Below are positions 21,699 through 33,100 of a stretch of DNA of 64,000 bases, piece after piece. Within the stretch, counting starts at the first letter, position 1. Every line of letters begins with the position of its first letter. The notes under the pieces were generated by a model. It had not been told where the DNA came from. It did not search any database and saw only the letters and a list, made by a program, of their open reading frames with translations. This DNA comes from Closterium sp. NIES-65 (taxonomy: Eukaryota > Streptophyta > Zygnematophyceae > Desmidiales > Closteriaceae), in NCBI GenBank assembly GCA_948144175.1, contig CANXME010000417.1, positions 37,643 through 101,642 on the forward strand, in the 5' to 3' direction. The position numbers and the translations under genes were made by a program.

Positions 21699-24101
21699 AT
21701 GGATTCGGGGAGAGCTGATGTCAGCATGGGGTTTGTGGAGGCGGAGGATTTCGGGCAGCACGTGGACTTGACGCAGCGGATTCGCGAAGTGCTCGCGAAT
21801 TACCCCGAGGGTACCACGATTCTCAAGGAGCTGATTCAGAACGCCGACGACGCTGGCGCTTCCAAGGTTCGTTAGGATCCGAGTCATCTCTCTTTGAAAA
21901 AGCCAGATGGTTGATTCCTGATTCAATCTCGAGGGTTCCACGACTCTCAAGGAGCTGATCTGATTCAGAACGCCGACGATGCTGGCGCTTCCAAGGTTCG
22001 TTATGATTTCGTTGACGCCAGAACAATTCTGAGGTATTATGCTGATGGGTTAAATTAGATGCTTAAAGAGATTGACGGGCGGACTTAACCAGATGCCTGA
22101 TGGCGTTGACCTACTTGACCAGATGCCTGATGGCGTTGACCTACTTGATTAGATGCCTGATGGCGTTGACCGACTTGACCAGATGCCTGATGGCGTTGAC
22201 CGACTTGACCAGATGCCTGATGGCGTTGACCGACTTGACCAGATGCCTGATGGCGTTGACTGACTTGACCAGATGCCTGATGATGCCTCCTCTGCCCTGC
22301 ACTCTTCACCCAATCCATCCCCAATCCAACAGGTCTCCTTTCTGCCTGGACCATCGCACGCACGGCTCGGGATCGTCTCGTCTACGCGCCCCTCGCCCAG
22401 TTCCAGGGCGCTGCGCTGCTCGTTTCAGATGAGGATTTGGCTTGATGCGCCTTCATCCCTCTCGCATCCGCTCCGCACTCCACTCCCCAGTTCTCCAATC
22501 TCCCCAATTCCCAATAACCCCGATTCCCCAACTTCCGCCTCCAGGTGTCCTTCTGTCTGGACCATCCCACGCATGGATCGGCATCGCTCGCCTACGCGCC
22601 CCTCGCCCAGTGCCAGGGCCCTGCGCTGCTCGTGCACAACGACGCTGTCTTCTCGGATGAGGACTTTCCCTGATGCTCCTCAAGCATCCTCTCATCCCCT
22701 CTCCACTCCCCAATCCTCTATCTCCCAATTCCTTGATCCCCGATTCCCCCCAATCCATGGTACTCTAAACACCAATCCTCGTATCCCCAATCCCCGGTGT
22801 CTGACCGCCTCCAGGTGTCCTTCTGTCTGGACCATCGCACTCACGGCACGGCGTCGCTCGCCTCCACGCCTCTCGCCCAGTTCCAGGGCGCTGCGCTGCT
22901 CGTGCACAACGACGCTGTTTTTTCGGATGAGGATTTTGCAAGCATCTCACGGGTGGGAGACAGCGGCAAGCGCAAGCAGTCCTGGAAGACGGGCCGATTC
23001 GGGTGAGCGGGTTTCCATCCATAACATGTATCAAGTGTGACAAATGCGCTGCTGCTCGTGCACAACGCCGCCCGCCGCCTTCTCAGACGAGGACAGTGCG
23101 AGCATATCATCAAGAGTCGAGTCGGGGACAGCAGCAAGCGCAAGCAGTCCTGGAAGACGGGCCGTTTTGGGTGGGTTGGTGTCTATGACAACTATTCAGC
23201 GTGCCACATGCACTGCTGCTCTTGCACAACGATGCCGCCTTTCTAGATGAGGACTTTGCGAGGATCTCGCAGGGTGGGGGACAGCGGCAAACGCAAACAG
23301 GCTCGTTGGCTCGGGTGGGTAGGCTTATAATCAGGTAAAAAATGACGTTTCACGTTTGCTGCTGGTGCAAATTTCATTCATGCTGCTTCAGTGTGGCCTC
23401 TCACCCTCATTTCATCCCCGTGGAGTGGAGTGAAACTATATCACATCCTCATCTCACACACCTCCCTTGTCTCATCCCCTCTTCTTTTTTTCCAACTTCC
23501 CTTTCTGCGTTCCACTGCCTTCCTTCATTTTCCTCCCCACCCCACCCTTTTCCCTCCCCTCCCCTTCTGTCCCGTCCTCCACTCCCTCCCTCACTTCTCC
23601 CCAACTCAGTCTATTATCTCACGGACACAGACCTCCCTTCCTTCATCAGCCGTCAGTTTGTCACCTTCCCTCCCTCTCTCGTCCCACTTCCCATTGTTCC
23701 CCCTTCCTCTTCACCCCCCTCCCCACCCCTCATCCCTTCCCCCTCACAGCATCGGATTCAACTCAGTCTATCATCTCACGGACCTCCCCTCTTTTGTCAG
23801 CCGTCAGTTCGTCACTTTCTTCGACCCGCACTGCGCCTACCTGCCCCGTGTCTCCGCAGCCAATCCGGGCAAGAGAATAGATTTCGTCGCTGCCCGAGCG
23901 GTGATGGCAGCGCAGCGGGACCAGTTCTCCCCGTACTGTGCATTCGGGTGCGACATGCAGAGGCCGTTTGCGGGGACGCTGTTCCGGTTTCCGCTGCGGA
24001 CGGAGGAGCAGGCGGGGAAGAGCAAGCTGTCACGGCAGGCGTACAATGCAGCTGACATGGCGGCTCTGTTGAGGGAGTTTGAGGTGCGTTTGTGTGTGTG
24101 T

Positions 24102-24150
<49 letters not shown>

Positions 24151-27100
24151 TGCGTGCGTGTGATTAGTGGCAATTCTTTGCTCTGCTGGATAGGTAGATG
24201 ATTTTTGGGTGCGACATAGGGACGCTGTTTCAGTTCCCGCTCGCGGGAGGGACGGAGGAGGAGGCGCTCGCGGGTGAGCAAGCTGTCAAGGCAGGCGTAC
24301 GATGCCGCGAGGTGACTTTTGAGTCGATTCAAGAGTCACCTAGCAGGCGTTCGCGGGTGAGACGTCTCAAAGGAAGCTGTCAAGGCAGGCGTACGATGCC
24401 GCTAACATGGCTGCTCTGTTGAGGGTGTTCTTAATGCTTTCTTTCTTCCCTTCTCCTCCATACTCACGTTTAGGGATGAGCAAGGTGGCGAACACCTGTT
24501 GGGTTCGCCTCGAACACGTTCGAGGCGAACCGAACAGGCTTTGTTTTTTAGCTCAAATCGTTCGCCGAACAGTGTTCGATGTTCGCCCGAACACGTTCGT
24601 GTTCGGGCCGCTGCTGAAATTTGCCCGCGACGAACACGAACAGTGTTCGAGGTTCGCCCGAACACGCCTCCACAGGCGAACAGCGAACACCTGTTTTTTC
24701 CTAAACTGTTCGCCGAACCGAACAGTGTTCGGTTCGGCAAAAGAGGGTGTTCGACAAGGGGCGAAGACGAACATGTTCGTGTTCGCCCTTTGCTCATCCC
24801 TACTCACGTTCCCTGTCTTCCCAAGCCGATCACTGCTCTTCCTCAAGCACGTGGAGCGAGTGGACGTGTTGGAGTGGCATCAGGGAGCGTTTCGAGAACC
24901 CTGTTTCTTCCCTTCCTCCCGGTGCTCACCCCCCCGTCTTTCCAGGCTGAAGCAGTCTCCTCTTTGCTCTTCCTCAAGCACGTGGAGCGAGTGGACGTGT
25001 TGGAGTGGCATCAGGGCGCCACCGCCCCCGCACCTCTCTTCTCCTGCCGCATCTCCTCCCCCGACTCCCCCCTCCGCTTCCACCGCCAAGCCTTCTCCCG
25101 CCTCGCGCGCCCTGCTGCTGCTTCTGGTGCTACTGCTGGTGCTGCAGCGCCTGGGGCGTCAGGGGCTGGAGGGGGGGCAGGGTCAGGGGTGATTTTCAGT
25201 GAGAAGGACAGCACGGATTTTTATGAGATTGGGTTCGTTTGCGAGTCGTTTTCCCCGGGAAGTGCCCCTGAAACTGCTGGAGGGACTAAGGAGGCGGCTG
25301 GGGTGGGTGAGAAGGGGGGAGGGAGGAGGGAGGAGCGGTACTTTGTGTCTCAGAGGATGGGAGGGGCGTTGGGTGCGGTGGGGCGCATGGCAAGGCGAGC
25401 AGCGGAGGAGTATGATATTCACCTGGTGCCGTGGGCGTCTGTGGCTGCTAGAGTGGGCTGTGAAGGAGACACACCAGACGCACCGGACGCCTCTTTCCAG
25501 GTGAGATTGAAAATGGCATGGCGAAGCGAAAAGCAGCGGAGTATGATATTCGCCTGGTGCCGTTGGCGTCTGTGGCTAGGAGTGTGAGGGGGGCGTCTGT
25601 GGCTAGGAGTGTGAGGGGGGCACTGACGCACCAGATGCACCCGAGGCTCATTTCCAGTCCAGGTGAATGTCCGCTCGTTTTCTCTTCCGACCTCCGTTCC
25701 TTGCTTTCCGCCCGTCGTTCCCCACCTCCGTGCTTGTCCTTCGTTCTTCAGAGCCGCCCATCTGCGTCCTGCCTCTCCCAGTGCGTTCCAATCCAACCTT
25801 GCAATGCACATCAACAGCCGCGCTGCTCTCTTGTTCAGCATCCTATTTCCCCCTTGTTCCGCTCTCCCTGGTAACCTCCCCAGTCAATTGAATCCCAGGG
25901 CCGGGCCTTCTGCTTCCGCCTCTCCCAGTGCGCCCCAACCTCCCAGTGCATACCAACGACCACTTTCAGTTCTCCTCCAGCGTTCTTACCCATCGCCACC
26001 TCCCCATTCCCCCCCGCTCTGCCCTCTGTCTGTCTATCACCATCCCCATGCCAGGGCCGGGCCTTCTGCTTCCTGCCTCTCCCAGTGCGCCCCAACCTCC
26101 CAGTGCACATCAACGGCTACTTTGAGCTCTCCTCCAATCGCCGAGATATTTGGTTTGGCGAGGATATGGACAGAGCAGGCCGCCTTCGCTCCCAGTGGAA
26201 CGCCGCCCTGCTGCAGCTCGTTGCCGCCCCGGCGTACCTTGATCTGATTCTCGAAGCCGCCCAGCGAATCGGGCCGCGAGCGGAGTATTTTGGACTGTTT
26301 CCCGCGGGCCCCACCTCGGAGCCCTGGCTTGGGATGGTCGGGCAGCTGTACAAAAGTTTCGCAAAGCTGCCCGTTTTGTATCCCAGAGGCCCTCAGGAGT
26401 TGCTAGCTGGGGTTGGGGCAGCTGGAGCTGGTGCTGTTACTGGTTTGACTGGTCCTGCTGCCGGTGCTGCTGCTGCGGGTGGTGGTGCTGGTGGTATTGC
26501 TGGTTTAATGGTGAGGGTGGGAGGAGGATCAAAGGGCGAAGCAGCTTATAAAGGGGACGGAAGCTGGGTGTCTCCTGCCACTGCTGTGTTCAGCGATGAG
26601 GAATTCCGCGATCCAGATGGCTTGGAGCTAGCTCTGGTTCGGGAGGGCCTGCCGATCGTCCGCGTCTCGCCGAACCTCCGGGAGATGCTCTTCCGGTGGT
26701 CCGTTTCCGAGCCTAGAATCACCATTCCTAGCGTGGTTCGGGCAAGGTTGAAAACGCCAGGTGTCCACAGGGGATTGGAGAACAGAGAGGACGCGTTACT
26801 GCTGTTAGAGTATTGTTTAGGGGATGTGGTAGATGATGAAGCTGCAGAGGAGCTGGATGGGCTTTTGCTGGTTCCTCTGGCGAATCAGAGCCTGGGGAGG
26901 TTTGAGAGAGTGGGGGTAGTTGGGAGAGAAATAGTTGTAGCTGCGTGGGAGAGAGGAGGGGAGGGGGAGAGAGGAGGAGGAGGAGGAGGAGGAGGAGGAG
27001 GAGGAGGAGGAGGAGGAGGAGGAGGAGGAGGAGGAGGAGGAGGAGGAGGAGGAGGAGGTGGAGGAGGAGGAGGAGAGGGAGGGGAGAGGTGGAAGGGGAG

Positions 27101-30100
27101 GAGGAGTGTGGAGTATGAGTTACTAAAGGACAGGGCGGGAGGGAGAGTAGTGGACCTAATGGGTGTGAGGGAGGATGTGTATGAGCGTCTGAGGAACATC
27201 GCACTCTCTCCCTCTGCAGGCAATCTCTCCCCACTCACTCCCTCACTCCTCCTTCGCCTGCTCCAGTCCCTGCTTCCCCCCGACTGGTTCGGACAGGACG
27301 AGGTTCCCTGGTTCGGCAGCGTCTCCGAACCTGCTGGTTCGGGGAAGCGCGCACTTTCAGCGGCTGTGGCGCCGCCGTCTGTCCGATGGGTCGGGCTTCT
27401 TTGGCAGTATCTGGCTGCCAGCTGTAAGGATTTGACCGCGTTTTCCGGTTGGCCGCTGCTGCCGACGAAACAGAAGACACTGTGTGCGCTGGAGAAGGGA
27501 CGGTCTAGGGTGATTTTGGTTGAGGAGGAGGAGGGGGTGGAGGGGGTGGAGGGGGAGGGGAAGGAGAGAAAGGACGAGGGCGAGGGGAAGGAACGGGTTT
27601 TGTCGGCAGGTGGCGGTTTTCATGCAATTTCGGGGTTGCTGGTGAGGCTGGGCTGCCGTATTCTCTGGAGGAAACTCCCTTCTGGTGTGGCGGAGGTGGG
27701 GCATGTGGGCGAGGGTGGGGATGTGCAGGGGGAAGCTGTGAATGGGGAGGCTCTGCAGGTGGCGCATCCGCATCTGCACGAGTTTGTGCGGCCAGCCACA
27801 GGGGCAGGTGTGTTGGACGCTCTGCAGTCAGCAGCAGACTGGCATGGAGTGCCCTTTGCCATGCTCTTCCAGATGGCTGAGACCGCTCTTGATAAAGGTT
27901 CTCCTTCTGCTGCTGCTCCTCCTGGTGCTGCTGGTGCCCGTGGTGGTGGTGCTGCTGGTGTGGCTGCCCCAGCTGGTAGGACAGCTTCGGGTGGCTTGCT
28001 GTCCGAGGCTGCAGTCGAGGCTCGGCGGCAGCTTCGGGAGTTCCTGTGCTCGCCGCAGTGGTACGCTGGGAATGCAATGACGGAGGCTCGGCGCGTGCGG
28101 ATCTTCAAGTCTCTGCCCATCTTCGAGGTCTACAGCAACCACCCTTCCACCCCCCCCACCAGTAGCAGCAACAGCAACAGCACCAACACCACAACTACCA
28201 GCACCATCAGCAGCAGTAGCAGTGGAAGCACCACGGGCACCAACCCGACCGCCATCCATGCCTCCCTCCCTCTCTTTGTCGACCTGTCATCCCCATCCAT
28301 TCAGCGCTATCTGGCACCCTCAGGGGTGGAACCAGCCCTGCTAGGCGAGTCCTTCCTTTGCCCCTCAGACGACCGCGAGGCTGCAGTGCTCTCCCGCGCC
28401 CTCGCCATCCCCACGCTCCCCCGCCCGGCGTTTTTCAAGATGCAGGTGCTCGCTAGGGTCCAAACGCTGCCGCCCGGGCTGCGAAACAGGACGATGCTTG
28501 CCGTGCTGCAGGAGCTGCCGCAGCTGTGCACTGCGGATCCGGGGTTGCGGGATGTGGTGGCGAATCTGGCGTTTGTGCCAGCGTGGGATGGGAAAGGGGA
28601 TGGGCGACAGCAGCACAAGGTGCAGCAGCAGGAGGAGGTGGAGGGAGGGGAAGTAGCAGGCGCATCAGCAGTAGGAGCAGCAGGAGGGCCAGGTGCGGCA
28701 GGTGCACCTGAGATGGATTCAGATGTAGGAAATGAGACGCTTTGCCGCCCAGTGGATCTCTATGATTCTCGCAACCCCGAGCTCTGCCACCTGCTTCAAG
28801 GAATGGCTGGCAACTGGTTCCCCGCCGCCCCGTTTTCGTCCTCTTCTGCCCTTGAGATGCTACTCAGCGTGGGGCTCCGCAGTGCGGTTACCACCGAAAC
28901 CATTCTCAGCTGTGCTCGCGCTGTGGAGAGCATTGCCGCTACAGATGCGGCTGTAGCGCGGGTGCGCGGACGGGTTCTTTTGTCCTATCTGGACGTGAAC
29001 GCGGCAAGATGGGTGCCTGTGGCGCAGGGGGGAAGCGCAGGGGCAGGGGGGGTAGGGGGGAGAAGAGGCATGGGGGGCGGAGGCGGGGGAGGGGGAGGAG
29101 GGGGAGGGGCAGGAGGGGGTATGTTTGCACGTGTATCGAGCCTGTTCCAGAGCAGTGAAGCAGCGGAGGAGGCTCAGCGCGCAGCAGCTGAAATGGCCTC
29201 GTTTTGGAACGAGCTGACCTCGATCTCCTGGTGCCCTGTGCTCGTTCCCTCCCCTGCCCCGCCCTTCCTGCCTTGGCCAAGGGGAGGGGAGGCAAATGCA
29301 AGTAGCGAGGAAGAAAACGTATCAGGCGGGACAGGAGGTAAAGGGAGGGGAAGAGAGAGGGCAGACGAGTCTCGGCCTAGCCCCGTCGCTCCTCCTCGCA
29401 TCGTCCGCCCACAGATCGACACCTGGCTTGCGTCAGCCAGCCTCCGGATCCTGGACGGCGAGTGCCGCTCCACGCTGATGTGGCACCAGCTAGGATGGGC
29501 GCGGCCGCTGACGGGGAGTGTGCTGGCGGCGCAGCTGCTGGAGCTGGGGCGCGTGTGTGGCGCGGAGGTGGCGGATAGGGGCGCGGGGAAGGCCCTGGCG
29601 GGGGCAGTGCCGAGGATATACACGATGCTGTCGGACATGCTGGGGCAGGAGGAGATGGAGGTGGTCAAGGCGATTCTTGAGGTGAGTGCTTCGCAGGGCA
29701 AGGTTTCCAGGAGGTGGGTGGGTCTGTCAGAGTACGGGCCGATCTCCATGGTGCTGCTCGTTAGATATGCTGGGGCAGGAGGAGATGAAGGTGGTAAAAG
29801 CCGTAAAAGCCGTGATCCTTGAGGTGAGGATTTCTCAAGAAAAAGCCTATAGTTATCTCTTTCTATTCTTGAATGCAAGGAAGACTTCTGCCCGTTCCCT
29901 AGCTGCTGCGTGGATATGCTGGGACCTGGGTCAGCGCAGGAGGAGGAGATGAAGGTGGTGAGAGCCTTCTGTAGGTGATCCATTCGGTGGTGTCCATTCT
30001 CCAAGGACATCTTAACGAGAAAAGGGTGCACCTGAATTCTCCACCAACTTGCTTCTCTCCCTTTCCCTCTTTTTCCATTGCCTTTGCTCCCACCCCCCTC

Positions 30101-33100
30101 GTTCCCTGCTTACCTCTCATCATGCGATCCCAACCTTGCTGTCTTCCGAGACCTCCTGCTCGCCTGGGCGTGCACCGCTTAGGGGGAATGACCTGCTCAC
30201 CTGGGCGTGCACCGTGTAGGGGGAATGACCTGCTCGCCTGGGCGTGCACCGCTTAGGGGGAATGACCTGCTCGCCTGGGCGTGCACCGCGTAGGGGGAAT
30301 GACCTGCTCGCCTGGGCGTGCACCGCGTAGGGGGAATGACCTGCTCGCCTGGGCGTGCACCGCGTAGGGGGAATGACCTGCTCGCCTGGGCGTGCACCGC
30401 GTAGGGGGAATGACCTGCTCGCCTGGGCGTGCACCGCGTAGGGGGAATGACCTGCTCGCCTGGGCGTGCACCGCGTAGGGGGAATGACCTGCTCGCCTGG
30501 GGGTTGAGGATCCCTCACAGGCTCTTACAAAACAATCCAACCTGCTTTTTCCCCCATGTTTCTCTTCTTCCCCTGCCAACCCTCCAGGGCTGCAGGTGGG
30601 TGTGGGTGGGAGACGGTTTCTGCTCCACCACAGAATGCGCCTTCTCCGGTCCTATCCACCCACCTCTCGCCCCACCTCCGCATCATCCCGGCCAACTTCC
30701 GCCTTTCGAGGCCTCCTGCTCGCCCTGAGGGTGCACAGCTTTTGGGGGGAATGAGAATCCCTCACAGGCTCAGAGAAAATAATTGAGCCTGATTATTCCT
30801 CTGTGTCCCTCTTCTCCCCCTGCCCCCCCAACCCCAGGGCTGCAGGTGGGTGTGGGTGGGAGACGGTTTCTGCTCGACCACAGAGTGCGCCTTCTCCGGT
30901 CCCATCCACCTCGCCCCCTACCTGCGCATCATCCCCGCCGACCTTGCCGCCTTCCGAGACCTCCTGCTCGCCCTGGGGGTCCGCGAGTGCCTCTCGGGGA
31001 ATGAGTACGCCGCTGTGCTTGCGAGCATCGCTAAAGACGCGCAAGGCCGCCCGCTCGCGCCGCGCCAGCTGGCGGCTGCTGTCTGGCTGGTGCAGCATCT
31101 GGCGGATCTGCAGTTTGATTCCGGGGCGGCGGGCGGGGGAGGCGGGGTAGGAGCGGGCGGAGTGGGGGGTGGGGGAGGGGGAGGAGAAGGAGTGGGGGTT
31201 GTTGCGAGGGGAGGAGGGGGAGGGAGAGGAGGAGGCATGGTGTATGTGCCAGACGCACAGGGAATTCTAGTGCATGCCTGTGAGCTTGTGTATAACGATG
31301 CTCCCTGGTTACCCCAGTTCATGCGCTCGACTCCCCACTCTCCTCCCTCCTCTCCTTCCGCCGCTCCTTCCGACGCTCCCTCCCCTCCCACTTCCACTCC
31401 CTCCTCTCACCATGCCTCTGCGGCAAACCCAGGCTTCCCAAGCAGCCACGCAGGCTCGGCGGCACCGCCCGAACCTACCCTCCAGGTTCGGTTCGTCCAC
31501 GCCAAGATCTCCAACGACGTGGCAGACAGGCTCGGCGTCCGATCCTTGCGTCGCCAGCTCCTATTGGACAGCGGAGCAGCATCCATGGCTCTCTCCCTCC
31601 ACGCCTCTGCCTCCTCCCTCTTCTCCCCCACATCCCTAGCTGCTTCTACCGGGGCTGCTTCTAACGGGGATGGGGTGGAGGCGTTCGGGCAGCACGAGGC
31701 TCTGACTACTCGTTTGAAGCACATAGTGGAGATGTATCCGGAGGGGCCGGGGGTGCTCTGTGAGTTGGTGCAAAATGCGGATGACGCCGGCGCGAGGGAA
31801 GCGGCGTTTCTTCTGGATCACTCCCGATTCGGCGCTTCTTCAGTGCTCAGCCCGCGAATGGCTGACTGGCAGGGGCCGTCTCTGTATGCTTACAACGATG
31901 CTGTGTTCTCGGATCGCGATTTGATTGCGATCTCGCGCATCGGGCAGGATAGCAAGCTGGAGAAGCCGAGTGCTATTGGTCGGTTCGGGCTCGGTTTCAA
32001 CTCAGTCTACCATTTCACCGACGTCCCGGGGTTTGTTTCCGGGCAGAATCTGGTGATTTTTGACCCGCACGCATCGAACCTGCCCGGAATCACGCCCTCC
32101 CACCCGGGCCTGAAGATCAGCTTCGTCGGCCGCGGCCTCCCGGACCAGTTCCCGGACCAGTTCCGCCCGTTCCTCCTGTTCGGGTGCGACCTGCAGTCCC
32201 CGTACCACGGCACTCTGTTCCGTTTTCCGCTTCGGTCCGAAGCTGCGGCGAGTCGGAGCGAGATCAAGCACGAGCCGTGCTCTCCAGAGGACATCCGGCA
32301 TCTGTTTAAATCCTTCCAGCGCTCGGCGACAGAAGCGCTGCTGTTTCTGAGAAACGTGGGACGGATTTCGGTTTTCGAGAGGATAGATGCCGGGAGTGAG
32401 CCGAAGCTGCTGTTTTGTGCACAGAGAGTAGTTGCTGGTGAGGGGGGGGCGTCAGGAATGCCTTTTGTTTCAGCACTTCCGTCGCCAGGAATGGGTCTGA
32501 GGGCCCTGGGGGATTCGGCTGATGGGGGCAGTTTGCAGCGAGCTATTTTCGATTTTGTTCGGGGCAGCCCGCAAAATCCTCTGAATAAGGACCAGTTTTA
32601 CCACAAGCTGCAGCGGGCAGCTGAAGGGCAGCTGCCGAGGCAATGCGGGCGGATCTCGATTTTAGTGACTGATGGGACGGGACACGTGGCGGCTTCTGAT
32701 TGGCTCGTGTCGAATGCGCTGGGCGGGGGGCGGGCGAGGGAGTGGGCTGTTGCAGTGGAGAACCGTCCGAGAGGGTTCTTGCCATGGGCCGGCGTTGCTT
32801 GTCTTATTCAGTGGGAAGAGGAGGGGAACACCGGGCTGTTGAATCTGATGGGAGTGGGGGAAGAATCAGAGGAAAGCAGAGAAGGGAAAGAGGAGGGTGG
32901 TAACCCACAAGAAGAGAAGCGCGGATCAGGTGGGCTAGGAGGCAGCTCCGAGGATACAGGTAAGGAAAGAACGAGGCTGCAAGGAAGGGCCTTTTGCTTC
33001 CTGCCCCTGCCCGTGAAAACGAACCTCCCGGTGCACGTCAACGGCTACTTTGAGCTCTCCTCCAATCGCCGAGACATCTGGTTCGGCGACGACCTGGCAG

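Larger units (their letters stand above)
21699..24083 (+). other. Sacsin repeat 1: HSP90-type ATPase module (exons 1-3)
   Basis: The N-box ELIQNADDAGASK lies at residues 44-56 and ends exactly at the exon 1 donor. Exon 2 gives VSFCLDHRTHG...HNDAVFSDEDFASISRVG and the start of the second glycine box; exon 3 completes it as GRFGIGFNSVYHLTD (about 116-130), then FDPHCAYLP and FGCDMQRPFAGTLFRFPLR. Glu44, Asn48 and the DDAG motif expected for ATP-Mg binding are present, so this module should be catalytically competent. Confidence 0.9.

Noticed and set aside
22085-22363. Possible CRISPR-like or spaced repeat array
   Set aside because: Units are contiguous 30-bp tandem copies without unique spacers, and the context is a eukaryotic intron.
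24399-24850. Frames of 74-131 residues on both strands
   Set aside because: They lie within the GTTCG-rich MITE and its flanks; the inverted repeats explain openness on both strands.
26728-27238. Leu- or Pro-rich minus-strand proteins opposite exon 5
   Set aside because: They are antisense translations of the (GGA)n microsatellite.
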